The position numbers were made by a program, and so were the translations under genes. 64,000 bases of DNA from CADEED01 sp020442965 (lineage in GTDB: Bacteria > Pseudomonadota > Gammaproteobacteria > Steroidobacterales > Steroidobacteraceae): NCBI GenBank assembly GCA_041395525.1, contig JAWLAH010000004.1:205034-269033 (forward strand). Direction: 5' to 3'. Positions 51,673 to 60,689 of the stretch are shown piece by piece (position 1 is the first letter of the stretch; every line of letters begins with the position of its first letter). The notes beneath the pieces were generated by a model. It did not search any database. It worked only from the letters and a program-made list of their open reading frames with translations, and was not told the DNA's origin.

Positions 51673-52977
51673 TTGACCACTCCTGGTACACCGACCGAAC
51701 CCGCTTGGCCAGCGGCGTCCTACGCTTGGTACGCCACCGTTGTCTTGATGTTGGCGTACACGCTGTCGTACATCGATCGACAGATCCTCTCGATGCTCGT
51801 CGAACCCATCAAGGCTGATCTCGACATCAGCGATACGCAGATCGGCCTGTTACAAGGTCTTGCGTTCGCCGTCTTTTACACGCTGATCGGCATTCCGATG
51901 GGCCGCCTCGCCGACAATGGCAACCGCAAGAAGTTGATGGCCTGGGGCATTTTCTTCTGGAGCTTCGCGACAGCGATCTGCGGTCTGGCAAAGACCTTCG
52001 GCCAGTTGTTCGTCGCCAGAGTCGGCGTCGGCGTGGGCGAGGCAGCACTCGGGCCGGCCGCTTACTCGACACTGGCTGATCTGTTTCCGCCCGAGCGACG
52101 TAGCCGCGCGATCGGTGTGTATTCGATCGGCGTGTACCTCGGTATCGGGCTCGCGGCCGTGATCGGTGGTCAGGTGATTGGCGCCTTGGCCGATTCGCCA
52201 CCTGTCGCCGTGCCGCTCGTCGGTCAACTCGCCGCTTGGCACATCACGTTTCTGGTCGTAGGTACGCCTGGCTTGTTAGTCGCTATCTGGGTCGCGACGC
52301 TACGCGAACCGCAGCGGCGCGGCGCGGAGCGCGTCAGCTTGCCGGTGAAAGAGGTCATTGTCTTCTTGCTCGGCAAGCAGCGCCGGCTGTTTGCGACGCA
52401 CTTCCTCGGCTTTTCGATGCTAACCCTGTTGTTCAATGCCACGGTCTTCTGGATGGCGCCCTATTTGATGCGGGTACACGGCATGACGGCGCAGCAGTTC
52501 GGTACGCAGCTCGGCCTGACACTCGCACTCGCCGGCGGCATTGGCATCTACGCCGGCGGTGTATTTGCCGATCTACTTCGCCGACGCGGCATAACGACCG
52601 CGGAGCTGTGGCCTGGAATTGTTAGTGCCTGCGGTGTCGTGCCATTCGGGATCGGCACCGCACAAGTGGCCAGCGGTCCCACCGCGCTGGCGCTGTTCGC
52701 CGGTTTCATGTTTTTCTCGAGTTTCGCGTTTGCCGCAGCCGCGACGGCAATCTCCATCGTCTGCCCCAACCGACTGCGCGGCCAAATCTCTGCGATCTAT
52801 CTGTTTTTCGTCAATCTGGCGGGAATCGGCGTCGGCTCGTTCCTGACCGGCTTCTTCAATGACTACGTTTTCGAGGATCCGGATCGGGTCGGCGACTCGA
52901 TCGCCTGGATCATCGCGATCGCGGCACCACTCGCGCTGCTGTTGCTCGCGCTGTGCATGACGCCCTATCGAGCCTGA
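51673..52977 (+). CDS. MFS transporter, Spinster-like
   Basis: This 434-residue inner-membrane carrier has 12 predicted helices. The first reads ATVVLMLAYTLSYIDRQILS, with the IDRQI motif of Spinster-like MFS proteins; the loop 2-3 signature is GRLADNGNRKKLM, and GEAALGPAAYSTLADLFPPE and RAIGVYSIGVYLGIGLA follow. Such carriers often sit beside TonB receptors in catabolic loci, moving the substrate from periplasm to cytoplasm. The start is TTG 51673, divergent from the receptor across the 21-base operator. It converges on the HtrA gene with only a short GC-rich inverted repeat between. Confidence 0.9.
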   Translation: MTTPGTPTEPAWPAASYAWYATVVLMLAYTLSYIDRQILSMLVEPIKADLDISDTQIGLLQGLAFAVFYTLIGIPMGRLADNGNRKKLMAWGIFFWSFATAICGLAKTFGQLFVARVGVGVGEAALGPAAYSTLADLFPPERRSRAIGVYSIGVYLGIGLAAVIGGQVIGALADSPPVAVPLVGQLAAWHITFLVVGTPGLLVAIWVATLREPQRRGAERVSLPVKEVIVFLLGKQRRLFATHFLGFSMLTLLFNATVFWMAPYLMRVHGMTAQQFGTQLGLTLALAGGIGIYAGGVFADLLRRRGITTAELWPGIVSACGVVPFGIGTAQVASGPTALALFAGFMFFSSFAFAAAATAISIVCPNRLRGQISAIYLFFVNLAGIGVGSFLTGFFNDYVFEDPDRVGDSIAWIIAIAAPLALLLLALCMTPYRA

Positions 52978-53028
52978 AAATCGGGCGGGCGGGCTCGCAA
53001 CTCGGCGTGCCCGCGCACCACCGGACGA

Positions 53029-54513
53029 TCAGCCAATCTTCACCGGCAGAAAGATCTGCGTGCCCTGCCGCTCGATCAATAGCGCCACGGTGCCACTGCT
53101 TTTCTCGGTTGCATCGCGCAATTCCTTGACACTCGCGACGGACTTGCCATTGACACCGAGAACGATATCACCGCGCTGCACACCGGCCGCCGCGGCAGGG
53201 CCGCTAACGTCTTCTACCAGTAGCTTGCCTTGTGTGTCCGCACTGCTCTGCTCGTCGCCCGTCAGCGGGCGAACCGTGAGACCCAACTTGTCAGCCTGGC
53301 TAGGCTCGGCGCTTCCAGGGCCGCGACTACCCACCCGCTGATTGGGTTCTTTGAACTCGTCGGTCACCAGCGTGAGCTGTTTGTTCTTGCGATCGCGCCA
53401 GACGGTGATGCTCACTTTGGAGCCTGGTTTCACATTGGCGATCATGCCCGGCAATTGACCGGATCGTTCGACGTCTACGCCGTCGACGCTCAGGATCACA
53501 TCACCAGCTTTGACACCGCCTTTGGCCGCTGGACCATCGGGCTCCACCCGCCCTACCAACGCGCCGTGCGGACGATCGAGTCCAAACGACTCGGCCAGTT
53601 GTGCGTTCACTTCCTGGATTTGTACGCCGATGCGGCCCCGGGTCACGCGGCCAGTCTTCTCCAGCTGCTGACGCACATTGTTGGCAACGTCGATCGGGAT
53701 CGCGAACGACAAACCCATGTAACCGCCGCTGCGACTATAAATCTGTGAATTGATACCAACCACTTCACCCTGCAAGTCGAACAGCGGACCGCCGGAATTG
53801 CCTGGATTCACGGCCACGTCCGTCTGGATGAAAGGCACGATCGAGTCATCACCCGGCATCGACCGCCCAGTGGCACTAACAATACCCGCGGTGACACTGT
53901 TCTCGAAGCCGAACGGCGAGCCGATCGCCACCACCCATTCACCCGGACGTAGTTTGCTGGGATCGCCGAATTTGACGACCGGCAGATTCTTGGCGTCAAT
54001 CTTTATGAGCGCAACGTCAGTACGGCGATCCGCCCCGATGACTTTGGCGGTGTATTCGCGGCGATCCGTCATCTTGACCGTCACTTCTTCGGCGTCGGCC
54101 ACCACGTGCGCGTTGGTGAGAATGTAGCCGTCCGCCGAGACGACGAAGCCCGACCCCTCGCCGCGCGCCTGCGGCATGTCTTCATTGCGTGGCATCGGCA
54201 TGCCGAAACGACGGAAGAACTCACCGAATGGATTGTCCTCATCCATGCCGGGGATCTGTACGGTACGGCGCTTCTCGACCACCTGAACATTCACGACGGC
54301 TGGTCCATAGCGCTCGACCAAGCCTGCGAAATCAGGCAGCGCCTGCGCGGTCACACTGGGCGCGGCTGTCGGTACTGCGACCGAAGAGGTGTTGCTGGAG
54401 CGTGAGTCCTGCGCTGCGGGGGCTGCGGTCGAGGACTGCGGCGAACAGGCCGTGAGCGCGAAAATGACGACCGCCAGACTGGCGACGCGATGCATAAACG
54501 ATTGATCCGACAT
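53029..54513 (-). CDS. degP: Do-family serine protease, predicted lipoprotein (DegP/HtrA)
   Basis: This 494-residue periplasmic protease/chaperone has the trypsin-like triad in TNAHVVADAEE (His), RRTDVALIKI (Asp) and NPGNSGGPLFDL (Ser), followed by two PDZ domains (GRIGVQIQEVNAQLAESFGL; AAGVQRGDIVLGVNGKSVAS). The N-terminus reads ASLAVVIFAL-TAC-SPQSS, a lipobox with Cys about residue 23 and Ser at +2, predicting an outer-membrane lipoprotein rather than a free protein. I start at ATG 54513; TTG 54522 directly follows GAGG. It lies downstream of lnt on the same strand. Confidence 0.93.
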   Translation of the reverse strand: MSDQSFMHRVASLAVVIFALTACSPQSSTAAPAAQDSRSSNTSSVAVPTAAPSVTAQALPDFAGLVERYGPAVVNVQVVEKRRTVQIPGMDEDNPFGEFFRRFGMPMPRNEDMPQARGEGSGFVVSADGYILTNAHVVADAEEVTVKMTDRREYTAKVIGADRRTDVALIKIDAKNLPVVKFGDPSKLRPGEWVVAIGSPFGFENSVTAGIVSATGRSMPGDDSIVPFIQTDVAVNPGNSGGPLFDLQGEVVGINSQIYSRSGGYMGLSFAIPIDVANNVRQQLEKTGRVTRGRIGVQIQEVNAQLAESFGLDRPHGALVGRVEPDGPAAKGGVKAGDVILSVDGVDVERSGQLPGMIANVKPGSKVSITVWRDRKNKQLTLVTDEFKEPNQRVGSRGPGSAEPSQADKLGLTVRPLTGDEQSSADTQGKLLVEDVSGPAAAAGVQRGDIVLGVNGKSVASVKELRDATEKSSGTVALLIERQGTQIFLPVKIG

Positions 54514-54600
54514 ATTTTTCAAGTCCTCGGTGGATTCTCACGGCTGGCGGTCTCTAGGGCCGCTCGCAATAGACCGCTCACATTTCTCGAAGTTCACGCA

Positions 54601-56163
54601 TCATAGCGAGACTGCGGACCGGCGGCCACGCCCGCTGAACAGCGCGCCTGCAACCAGCAACGAAGCCGCGAACAGAACGATCGCCCAGTTACCCACCCGC
54701 GCATACGGTGTCAGTCCCTTGAGCGGTTGCACCTCGGCCCGCAGAACCGTGGGCGTGTACTCTGGTGCGCGCGCCGTGACGTCGCCGCGCGGTCCAATGA
54801 CAGCGGACACCCCGTCGTTCGCCGCACGGATCATGAAACGACCTACTTCGAGGGCTCGAAACCGCGCAATCTGCAGATGTTGATAGCGGGCGCTGGAGTG
54901 ACCGAACCATGCGTCGTTAGTCACGTTCACCAGCAAGGTCGCTTGGCGCATCTCCGGGAGCTGTGTACTGCCGTAGGCATCCTCATAGCAGATGCTCGCT
55001 GCAATGTGCTGCCCCGCGACTTCGAGCGGCTTCTGGTGGGCCGCGCCCGCCGTAAAATCCGAATACGGCAAGCTCATCAAGCGTAACCAGCCGCGCACGA
55101 ACGACGGCACCGGAAAGAACTCGGCGAATGGCACGAGGTGATGCTTGTCGTACCAACCGATCTCGCGATCGAATGCCAGCACCGAGTTGAAGTACTCCTT
55201 GCCATCGTCGGACGCGCGCACCACCCCGGTGATCAACGACGAGCCCCGCGCACCCGCTTCGCTGGCGATCCCGCCGAGATATTCCGCCAAGTTGTTAGCG
55301 AGATCGGGCGGCGCGGATTCCGGCCAGACGATGATGTCGGCCCCATAAGCAGTGCGTGACAGATCCCGGTAGCGCGCGAGCGTCGTTGGCAGATTCTCGG
55401 ACAGCCACTTCATGTCCTGCGGGATGGCACCCTGGACAATAGCTACCGACAGCGGCGCACCAGCGCTCTCGGTCCATACGACTCGAGTGAGCGCGAAACC
55501 TGCGAGCCACGACAACGCCAGCACACTCGCCGCTACCCGTTGAGAACGCGTGTCACCTCGCAGCAACGTTAGCAGCGCTCCCGCGCACAGCAGCACGATC
55601 CAGCTGACCAGATACACACCACCCACTGGTGCAAAGCCTGCGAGCCAGGTATCGGATTGCGAGTAGCCCACGCTCAACCAGCCAAAGCCGCTCAGCAGCC
55701 AGCCGCGCAGCCACTCTACTAACAACCACGCCGCCGGAATGACGATGATCCAGCGCAGCACACCAGGTGCGGGAAACCATCGTGCCACCCCATAGCCCAG
55801 CGCGGCGTGGTACGCACCCATGATCGCGCTGATGCCCGCCATGAGGAGCAATGCGAGCCAAACCGGCGCTTGCCCGAAACCGGCGATGCTGATGTAGAGC
55901 CAGTAAGTACCCACGCTGAAAGTGCCCGCGTTGAACCAAAAGCCGGTCCACGCGGCGCGGCGTGGCGTGGCACCGTCCCACAACGCGATCAGCACGGCCG
56001 GTGCCAGTATGCCGAATGGCCACCAGCCACGCGGTGCAAACGACAGCGACAGCGCAGCCCCCGCGCCGGCAGCTAACAGGTATGCCAGACCTGCGGAAGT
56101 TACGTTCGCCCGGCTCGCGCGGCCTTCCGGCCCACCGACCACGGGAAACTCGACGCGCGCCAT
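54601..56163 (-). CDS. lnt: Apolipoprotein N-acyltransferase
   Basis: Lnt adds the third acyl chain to lipoproteins in the inner membrane. The 520 residues have N-terminal helices (GLAYLLAAGAGAALSLSFAP) and a nitrilase-like domain with the triad Glu in IIVWPESAPPDL, Lys in YDKHHLVPFAEFFP and Cys in AASICYEDAYG. A final C-terminal helix ends it. It follows corC by four bases in the miaB-phoH-ybeY-corC-lnt operon. Confidence 0.96.
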   Translation of the reverse strand: MARVEFPVVGGPEGRASRANVTSAGLAYLLAAGAGAALSLSFAPRGWWPFGILAPAVLIALWDGATPRRAAWTGFWFNAGTFSVGTYWLYISIAGFGQAPVWLALLLMAGISAIMGAYHAALGYGVARWFPAPGVLRWIIVIPAAWLLVEWLRGWLLSGFGWLSVGYSQSDTWLAGFAPVGGVYLVSWIVLLCAGALLTLLRGDTRSQRVAASVLALSWLAGFALTRVVWTESAGAPLSVAIVQGAIPQDMKWLSENLPTTLARYRDLSRTAYGADIIVWPESAPPDLANNLAEYLGGIASEAGARGSSLITGVVRASDDGKEYFNSVLAFDREIGWYDKHHLVPFAEFFPVPSFVRGWLRLMSLPYSDFTAGAAHQKPLEVAGQHIAASICYEDAYGSTQLPEMRQATLLVNVTNDAWFGHSSARYQHLQIARFRALEVGRFMIRAANDGVSAVIGPRGDVTARAPEYTPTVLRAEVQPLKGLTPYARVGNWAIVLFAASLLVAGALFSGRGRRSAVSL

Positions 56164-56167
56164 GCTC

Positions 56168-57040
56168 TCAGCCGGAGCCGTCGAGCGGGCGATCTTCGGG
56201 CGGAATCACATCGCGGGGAGTCGTCACGCGCAAGAGATCGATCCGCCGCCGATCGGCTCGCACCACTTTCAGCTCGAGATCGGCAATCAGCACGCCTTCG
56301 CCACGCCGCGGCAGCCGGCCGAGCTGTTGCATCACAATACCGGCAACCGTATCGAACTCCTCATCCGACAGATTGGTCAGAAAGTACTCGTTGAATTCTT
56401 CGATCGGTGTCCGGCCGCGTACGGTGAACTGTCGCTCGCCTTCCTTGCGGATGTTCTGATCCTCGTCGACATCGTGCTCGTCATCGATCTCGCCCACAAT
56501 CTGCTCGATCACATCTTCGATGGTGACCAGCCCGGCTACGCCGCCGTATTCGTCGACGACAATCGCCATGTGATTGTGGCTGATGCGGAACTCGCGCAAT
56601 AGAACATTGACGCGCTTGCTCTCCGGCACGAACGCCGCGGGCCGCATGAACTCGCGGATATCGAAGCGCTCGCCGTTGTTACCCATCTTCAGGCGCAACA
56701 GGTCCTTGGCTAGTAACACGCCGACGATGTTGTCGCGGTCCTCGCTCATCACCGGAAAGCGCGAGTGCCCCCACTCCACCGCGTCCGCGACCAGTTTCTC
56801 CGGTGTATCGTCCCGATGCACCACGACCATCTGTGCGCGCGGCACCATGATCTCCCGTACCTGGATGTCGCCGACTTGAAGCACGCCTTCCAGCATCGCC
56901 AGTGCGTCCGACTCGATCACACCGCGCGCACTGGCATCGCGCAACCACTCCAGCAGATCATCGCGATCCTGCGCTTCGCCGGACATCGCCCGCGTCAACT
57001 TCTTGAGCCAGGTTCCGGAGGGCTGTGCCGACTTGTTCAT
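56168..57040 (-). CDS. ybeX: CorC/HlyC family CBS-domain protein (YbeX)
   Basis: This 290-residue cytosolic protein has paired CBS domains (from VREIMVPRAQMVVVHRDDTP and from IREFMRPAAFVPESKRVNVL) and a C-terminal CorC_HlyC domain (RQFTVRGRTPIEEFNEYFL, GRLPRRGEGVLIADLELKVV). It lacks the membrane DUF21 domain of larger homologues. E. coli YbeX affects cobalt/magnesium efflux and ribosome assembly. It overlaps ybeY by four bases and precedes lnt by four. Confidence 0.95.
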   Translation of the reverse strand: MNKSAQPSGTWLKKLTRAMSGEAQDRDDLLEWLRDASARGVIESDALAMLEGVLQVGDIQVREIMVPRAQMVVVHRDDTPEKLVADAVEWGHSRFPVMSEDRDNIVGVLLAKDLLRLKMGNNGERFDIREFMRPAAFVPESKRVNVLLREFRISHNHMAIVVDEYGGVAGLVTIEDVIEQIVGEIDDEHDVDEDQNIRKEGERQFTVRGRTPIEEFNEYFLTNLSDEEFDTVAGIVMQQLGRLPRRGEGVLIADLELKVVRADRRRIDLLRVTTPRDVIPPEDRPLDGSG

Positions 57041-57552
57041 GGTGCGGCGCTCGCATACGGGTTGCCAAAGCCCAGCTCGCGCAGCACTCTGATCTCGCGA
57101 CGCTCCATTCGGTACCGCTCCCGCTTGCCGAGTTCGTGGTCGTAACCGATCAGATGCAGCGTGCCGTGCACCACGAGATGCGCCCAGTGGGCCGTGATCG
57201 ACTTGCCTTGCTCGAGCGCCTCATCGCGAACGAGCGGCGCACACATCACAAGATCGCCCAACGGCGCGCCAGGCAGTTTGGTCGCTCGCCGCAGAGCGGC
57301 TCGCGCGCTGGCGTTCGGATCCTGTGTTGGAAAAGACAGCACATTGGTCGGCTTGTCGATGTTGCGCCAGCGCTTGTTGAGCCGCCGACTCTCAGCGCAT
57401 CCCACTATCCTGACTGACAGCTCGCGACCCGCTGCCTGGCGGCCGAGGGCGGCCGTTGCCCAGATACCCATACGTGTTGCGGCGGGCGTCCAGGCCCGCG
57501 TACCCCGATTCAGCTCGACTTGCAGTGACCGGCGAGGTAATCGTTTAGTCAT
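57037..57552 (-). CDS. ybeY: Endoribonuclease YbeY
   Basis: YbeY is a zinc endoribonuclease for 16S rRNA 3' maturation and ribosome quality control. The 171 residues carry the metal motif in HLVVHGTLHLIGYDHELGKR (HxxxHxxxxxH) and the upstream NKRWRNIDKPTNVLSFP. It overlaps phoH and corC by four bases each. Confidence 0.96.
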   Translation of the reverse strand: MTKRLPRRSLQVELNRGTRAWTPAATRMGIWATAALGRQAAGRELSVRIVGCAESRRLNKRWRNIDKPTNVLSFPTQDPNASARAALRRATKLPGAPLGDLVMCAPLVRDEALEQGKSITAHWAHLVVHGTLHLIGYDHELGKRERYRMERREIRVLRELGFGNPYASAAP

Positions 57553-58535
57553 GAACCAGGCTCGCCCCGAATTTCGTACGCTTGCACGATACGCTGCACG
57601 AGCGGATGACGCACGACATCCCGCGCTTCGAAATACGAAAACCCGATGCCATCGACTTGCTGCAAAACTGCGGTCACGTGGCGCAGACCCGAGAGTTTCC
57701 CCGCCGGCAAATCCGTTTGTGTTACGTCGCCGGTAACGACCGCCTTGGAACCGAAGCCTATGCGGGTCAGGAACATCTTCATCTGCTCGACAGTGGTGTT
57801 CTGCGCTTCGTCCAGAATGATGAATGAATCGTTGAGCGAGCGGCCGCGCATGAAGGCAAGCGGTGCGACCTCGATAACGTTGCGTTCGATGAAGCGCGCG
57901 ACTCGGTCAAAACCTAACATCTCGTAGAGCGCGTCATACATTGGCCGCAAGTACGGGTCCACCTTTTGCGATAGATCGCCCGGCAGAAACCCGAGCCGCT
58001 CACCTGCCTCCACCGCTGGACGCACGAGAATGATGCGGCGGATCTTCTCGGCGTTGAGTGCCTCGACTGCGCAGGCAACCGCCAGATAGGTCTTGCCGGT
58101 GCCCGCTGGCCCGATACCGAAAGTGAGATCGTGCTGGTGGATCGAATCGAGATAGTTCTTTTGATTCCGTCCGCGTGCACGAATGGTGCCGCGACCGACG
58201 CGGATGGCACCTTCTTCTCGTTCGGCGGCCGACACGGCCCCTGGTTCATCCGCTGTATCGCGCAGGGCTAGATGCACCCGCTCGAGCGTGACCTCCTCGG
58301 AGGATGTCGCTCCGTAAAGGTCGCGCACGATGCCTTCGGCGACGGCGGCACGCGTACCGACGATCCGGAACGCCGCACCACGGCGCCGCACCTGCACACC
58401 GAGGCGCGCCTCGACCAGATGCAGATTCTCATCGAGGGGCCCGCAGAGATTTGCCAGGCGGGTATTGTCGGCGGGCTGCAATTCGAATTCACGCGCAGCA
58501 GTGGTAATGGCGTTTGATTGTGGAATGGCGGTCAC
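57549..58535 (-). CDS. ybeZ: PhoH-like ATPase (YbeZ)
   Basis: This 328-residue protein has an N-terminal KH-like region (LDENLHLVEARLGVQVRRRG) and the PhoH P-loop domain with IGPAGTGKTYLAVACAVEAL, VRPAVEAGERLGFLPGDL, and Walker B FIILDEAQNTTVEQMKMFLT. It partners with YbeY in RNA processing. It follows miaB by nine bases. Confidence 0.96.
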   Translation of the reverse strand: MTAIPQSNAITTAAREFELQPADNTRLANLCGPLDENLHLVEARLGVQVRRRGAAFRIVGTRAAVAEGIVRDLYGATSSEEVTLERVHLALRDTADEPGAVSAAEREEGAIRVGRGTIRARGRNQKNYLDSIHQHDLTFGIGPAGTGKTYLAVACAVEALNAEKIRRIILVRPAVEAGERLGFLPGDLSQKVDPYLRPMYDALYEMLGFDRVARFIERNVIEVAPLAFMRGRSLNDSFIILDEAQNTTVEQMKMFLTRIGFGSKAVVTGDVTQTDLPAGKLSGLRHVTAVLQQVDGIGFSYFEARDVVRHPLVQRIVQAYEIRGEPGS

Positions 58536-58544
58536 CAGCGTTGT

Positions 58545-59918
58545 TCAGGCGTCATGCAAGAAGCGCTCGCCGCTGCCGGGTGCGGCCGCCGCCGTAGTCA
58601 GCAAGCGCCCGCGGAGACTGTGAGCACGCGCTTCCATCACCACCACGTCGACATAACGATTGATGAGACTGGCGGGGCCGGCGAAGTTGACCCAGCGGTT
58701 GTTGGCGGTGCGGCCAGCCAGCTCACGCGGATCACGCCGCGCGGGCTTCTCTACCAACACGCGCTCCACCGAACCCACCATCGCCGCACTTATTCTGTTG
58801 GCTTGCAACTCCAACTGCTCCTGCAATCGGACCAGGCGCGCCTGTTTGACAGCATGCGGCACATCGTCTGGCAGTGCTGCCGCCGGCGTGCCGGGACGCA
58901 TACTGTAGAGGAAACTGAACGACTGATCGAAGTCAGCGTCGCGCACGAGCTGCAGCGTCGCTGCGAAGTCCCGCTCCGTTTCGCCGGGAAACCCGACGAT
59001 GATGTCGGTCGTGACACTGATATCGGGGCGCACCGCGCGCAAGCGCCGCAATTTGTCTTTGAACTCGAGCACCGTGTAGCCGCGCTTCATGAGGGCCAGG
59101 ATCCGGTCCGAGCCGCTCTGTACCGGCAAGTGCAGGTGGTTAGCCAGCTGCGGCACGGATGCGTACGCCTCGATCAAGCTATCGCCAAACTCGACCGGAT
59201 GCGAGGTCGTGAACCGAATCCGTTCGATGCCCGGCAACTCGGCGACGTAGTGGATGAGAGTCGCGAGATCGACGATCGTGCCGTCCGCCATCTCCCCCGC
59301 ATACCCGTTCACGTTCTGGCCCAATAATGTGATTTCGATGACCCCTTGGTCCGCCAGCGCCCGAATCTCATCCAGCACCGAATCGAACGGCCTACTCACT
59401 TCTTCGCCCCGCGTATATGGCACTACGCAGAAGCTGCAGTACTTGCTGCAACCCTCCATCACGGAGACGAATGCCGACGCGCCCGCGGCGCGCGGCTCGG
59501 GCAACCGGTCAAATTTCTCGATCTCGGGAAAACTGATGTCGACGACCGAACGGCCGGTGCGTTTGAGTTCGCCGATCATGTCGGGCAAGCGATGTAGTGT
59601 CTGCGGCCCGAACACGAGATCGACGAACGGTGCGCGAGCCACGATCGCATCACCTTCCTGGCTCGCCACGCAACCGCCAACACCGATCAGGACGTGGGGC
59701 CTTGCTTGCTTGAGCAGCCGCCATTCCCCGAGCAGGGAATAGACTTTGTCCTCGGCCTTCTCACGCACCGAGCAGGTGTTCATGAGCAAAACGTCAGCCT
59801 GCGAGGGGTCGCAGGTGGGTTCCAAGCCGTCGAGCGAACGCAGTACGTCGGCCATGCGGGTCGAGTCGTACTCGTTCATCTGACAGCCGAACGTCTTGAT
59901 GTAATAACGGCCGGACAT
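58545..59918 (-). CDS. miaB: tRNA-2-methylthio-N6-dimethylallyladenosine synthase
   Basis: MiaB is a radical-SAM methylthiotransferase that modifies A37. The 457 residues have the N-terminal cluster cysteines in TFGCQMNEYD, MNTCSVREKAE and GVGGCVASQ. The radical-SAM motif is EGCSKYCSFCVVPYTRG, and a C-terminal TRAM domain holds RVLVEKPARRDPRELAGRTA. It heads the miaB-ybeZ-ybeY-ybeX-lnt operon; the 114 bases before it are locally A/T-richer. Confidence 0.97.
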   Translation of the reverse strand: MSGRYYIKTFGCQMNEYDSTRMADVLRSLDGLEPTCDPSQADVLLMNTCSVREKAEDKVYSLLGEWRLLKQARPHVLIGVGGCVASQEGDAIVARAPFVDLVFGPQTLHRLPDMIGELKRTGRSVVDISFPEIEKFDRLPEPRAAGASAFVSVMEGCSKYCSFCVVPYTRGEEVSRPFDSVLDEIRALADQGVIEITLLGQNVNGYAGEMADGTIVDLATLIHYVAELPGIERIRFTTSHPVEFGDSLIEAYASVPQLANHLHLPVQSGSDRILALMKRGYTVLEFKDKLRRLRAVRPDISVTTDIIVGFPGETERDFAATLQLVRDADFDQSFSFLYSMRPGTPAAALPDDVPHAVKQARLVRLQEQLELQANRISAAMVGSVERVLVEKPARRDPRELAGRTANNRWVNFAGPASLINRYVDVVVMEARAHSLRGRLLTTAAAAPGSGERFLHDA

Positions 59919-60032
59919 GTGTTGAGCGGGAATAGCCTAGCGCAATTCTGCCAACACGTTAAATAATTCCGTAAATCAATAGCTTAGCCGCGCGGGACTT
60001 GGGCCAATGCCCACCCGGGCCCGGTACCGATG

Positions 60033-60521
60033 TCAGAACGGAATGTCGTCGTCAAAATCGCCGCGCTCGGTGCTGCTGGTCACTGGCTCGCCCCGGTCGT
60101 CATCGCCACGATCGTCCTGCGATGAGCCGCCGCTGCGTGAACTACCGCCACGATCGCCGCCTGCATCGCGCGAGCCGCCGCCTTGGCGGCTGCCCACCAT
60201 CTGCATTTCGTTCGCGATGATCTCGGTGGAGTAGCGATCGTTGCCCTGCTTGTCCTGCCATTTGCGCGTGCGCAGCCGGCCTTCGATGTAGACCTGCGAG
60301 CCTTTGCGCAAGTACTCGGCCGCGATCTCGCCCAGGCGACCGAACATTGCCACCGAATGCCACTCGGTCTGCTCTTTCATTTCGCCGGACTGCTTGTCCT
60401 TCCAGGATTCGCTCGTCGCAATACGGATATTGGCGACCGTCATGCCCGACGGCAGCGAGCGCGTTTCCGGGTCGGCACCCAGATTTCCGAGAAGAATGAC
60501 TTTATTGACTCCGCGCGCCAT
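60033..60521 (-). CDS. ssb: Single-stranded DNA-binding protein
   Basis: The 162 residues show the OB-fold ARGVNKVILLGNLGADPETR and ATSESWKDKQSGEMKEQTEW-type strands. A disordered Gly/Ser/Asp linker follows, ending in the partner-binding acidic tip DFDDDIPF. An AAGGTGG-type ribosome binding site precedes ATG 60521. It is divergent from uvrA, the conserved arrangement in gammaproteobacteria, with 168 bases between. Confidence 0.97.
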   Translation of the reverse strand: MARGVNKVILLGNLGADPETRSLPSGMTVANIRIATSESWKDKQSGEMKEQTEWHSVAMFGRLGEIAAEYLRKGSQVYIEGRLRTRKWQDKQGNDRYSTEIIANEMQMVGSRQGGGSRDAGGDRGGSSRSGGSSQDDRGDDDRGEPVTSSTERGDFDDDIPF

Positions 60522-60689
60522 GACACGCCACCTTTTGGTTCGACCAGATCAGGAACGTAGTGTAAGCGCGTTGCGCCATCCGATGCAGCCCTCTCGATCT
60601 CGTGCGTTCATGCAATTAGTCGCTGTCTGGACAGGCAGCGTAAAATAGGCGGTTTACCCTCTTGCGGCTCCTCCGCCGCCGCACAGCCC

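Noticed and set aside
60623..60638. LexA-like repeat CTGTCTGGACAGGCAG upstream of uvrA
   Set aside because: Only CTGT and the final CAG match the CTGT-N8-ACAG pattern and the centre is not A/T-rich, so I do not call an SOS box, although the location would suit one.
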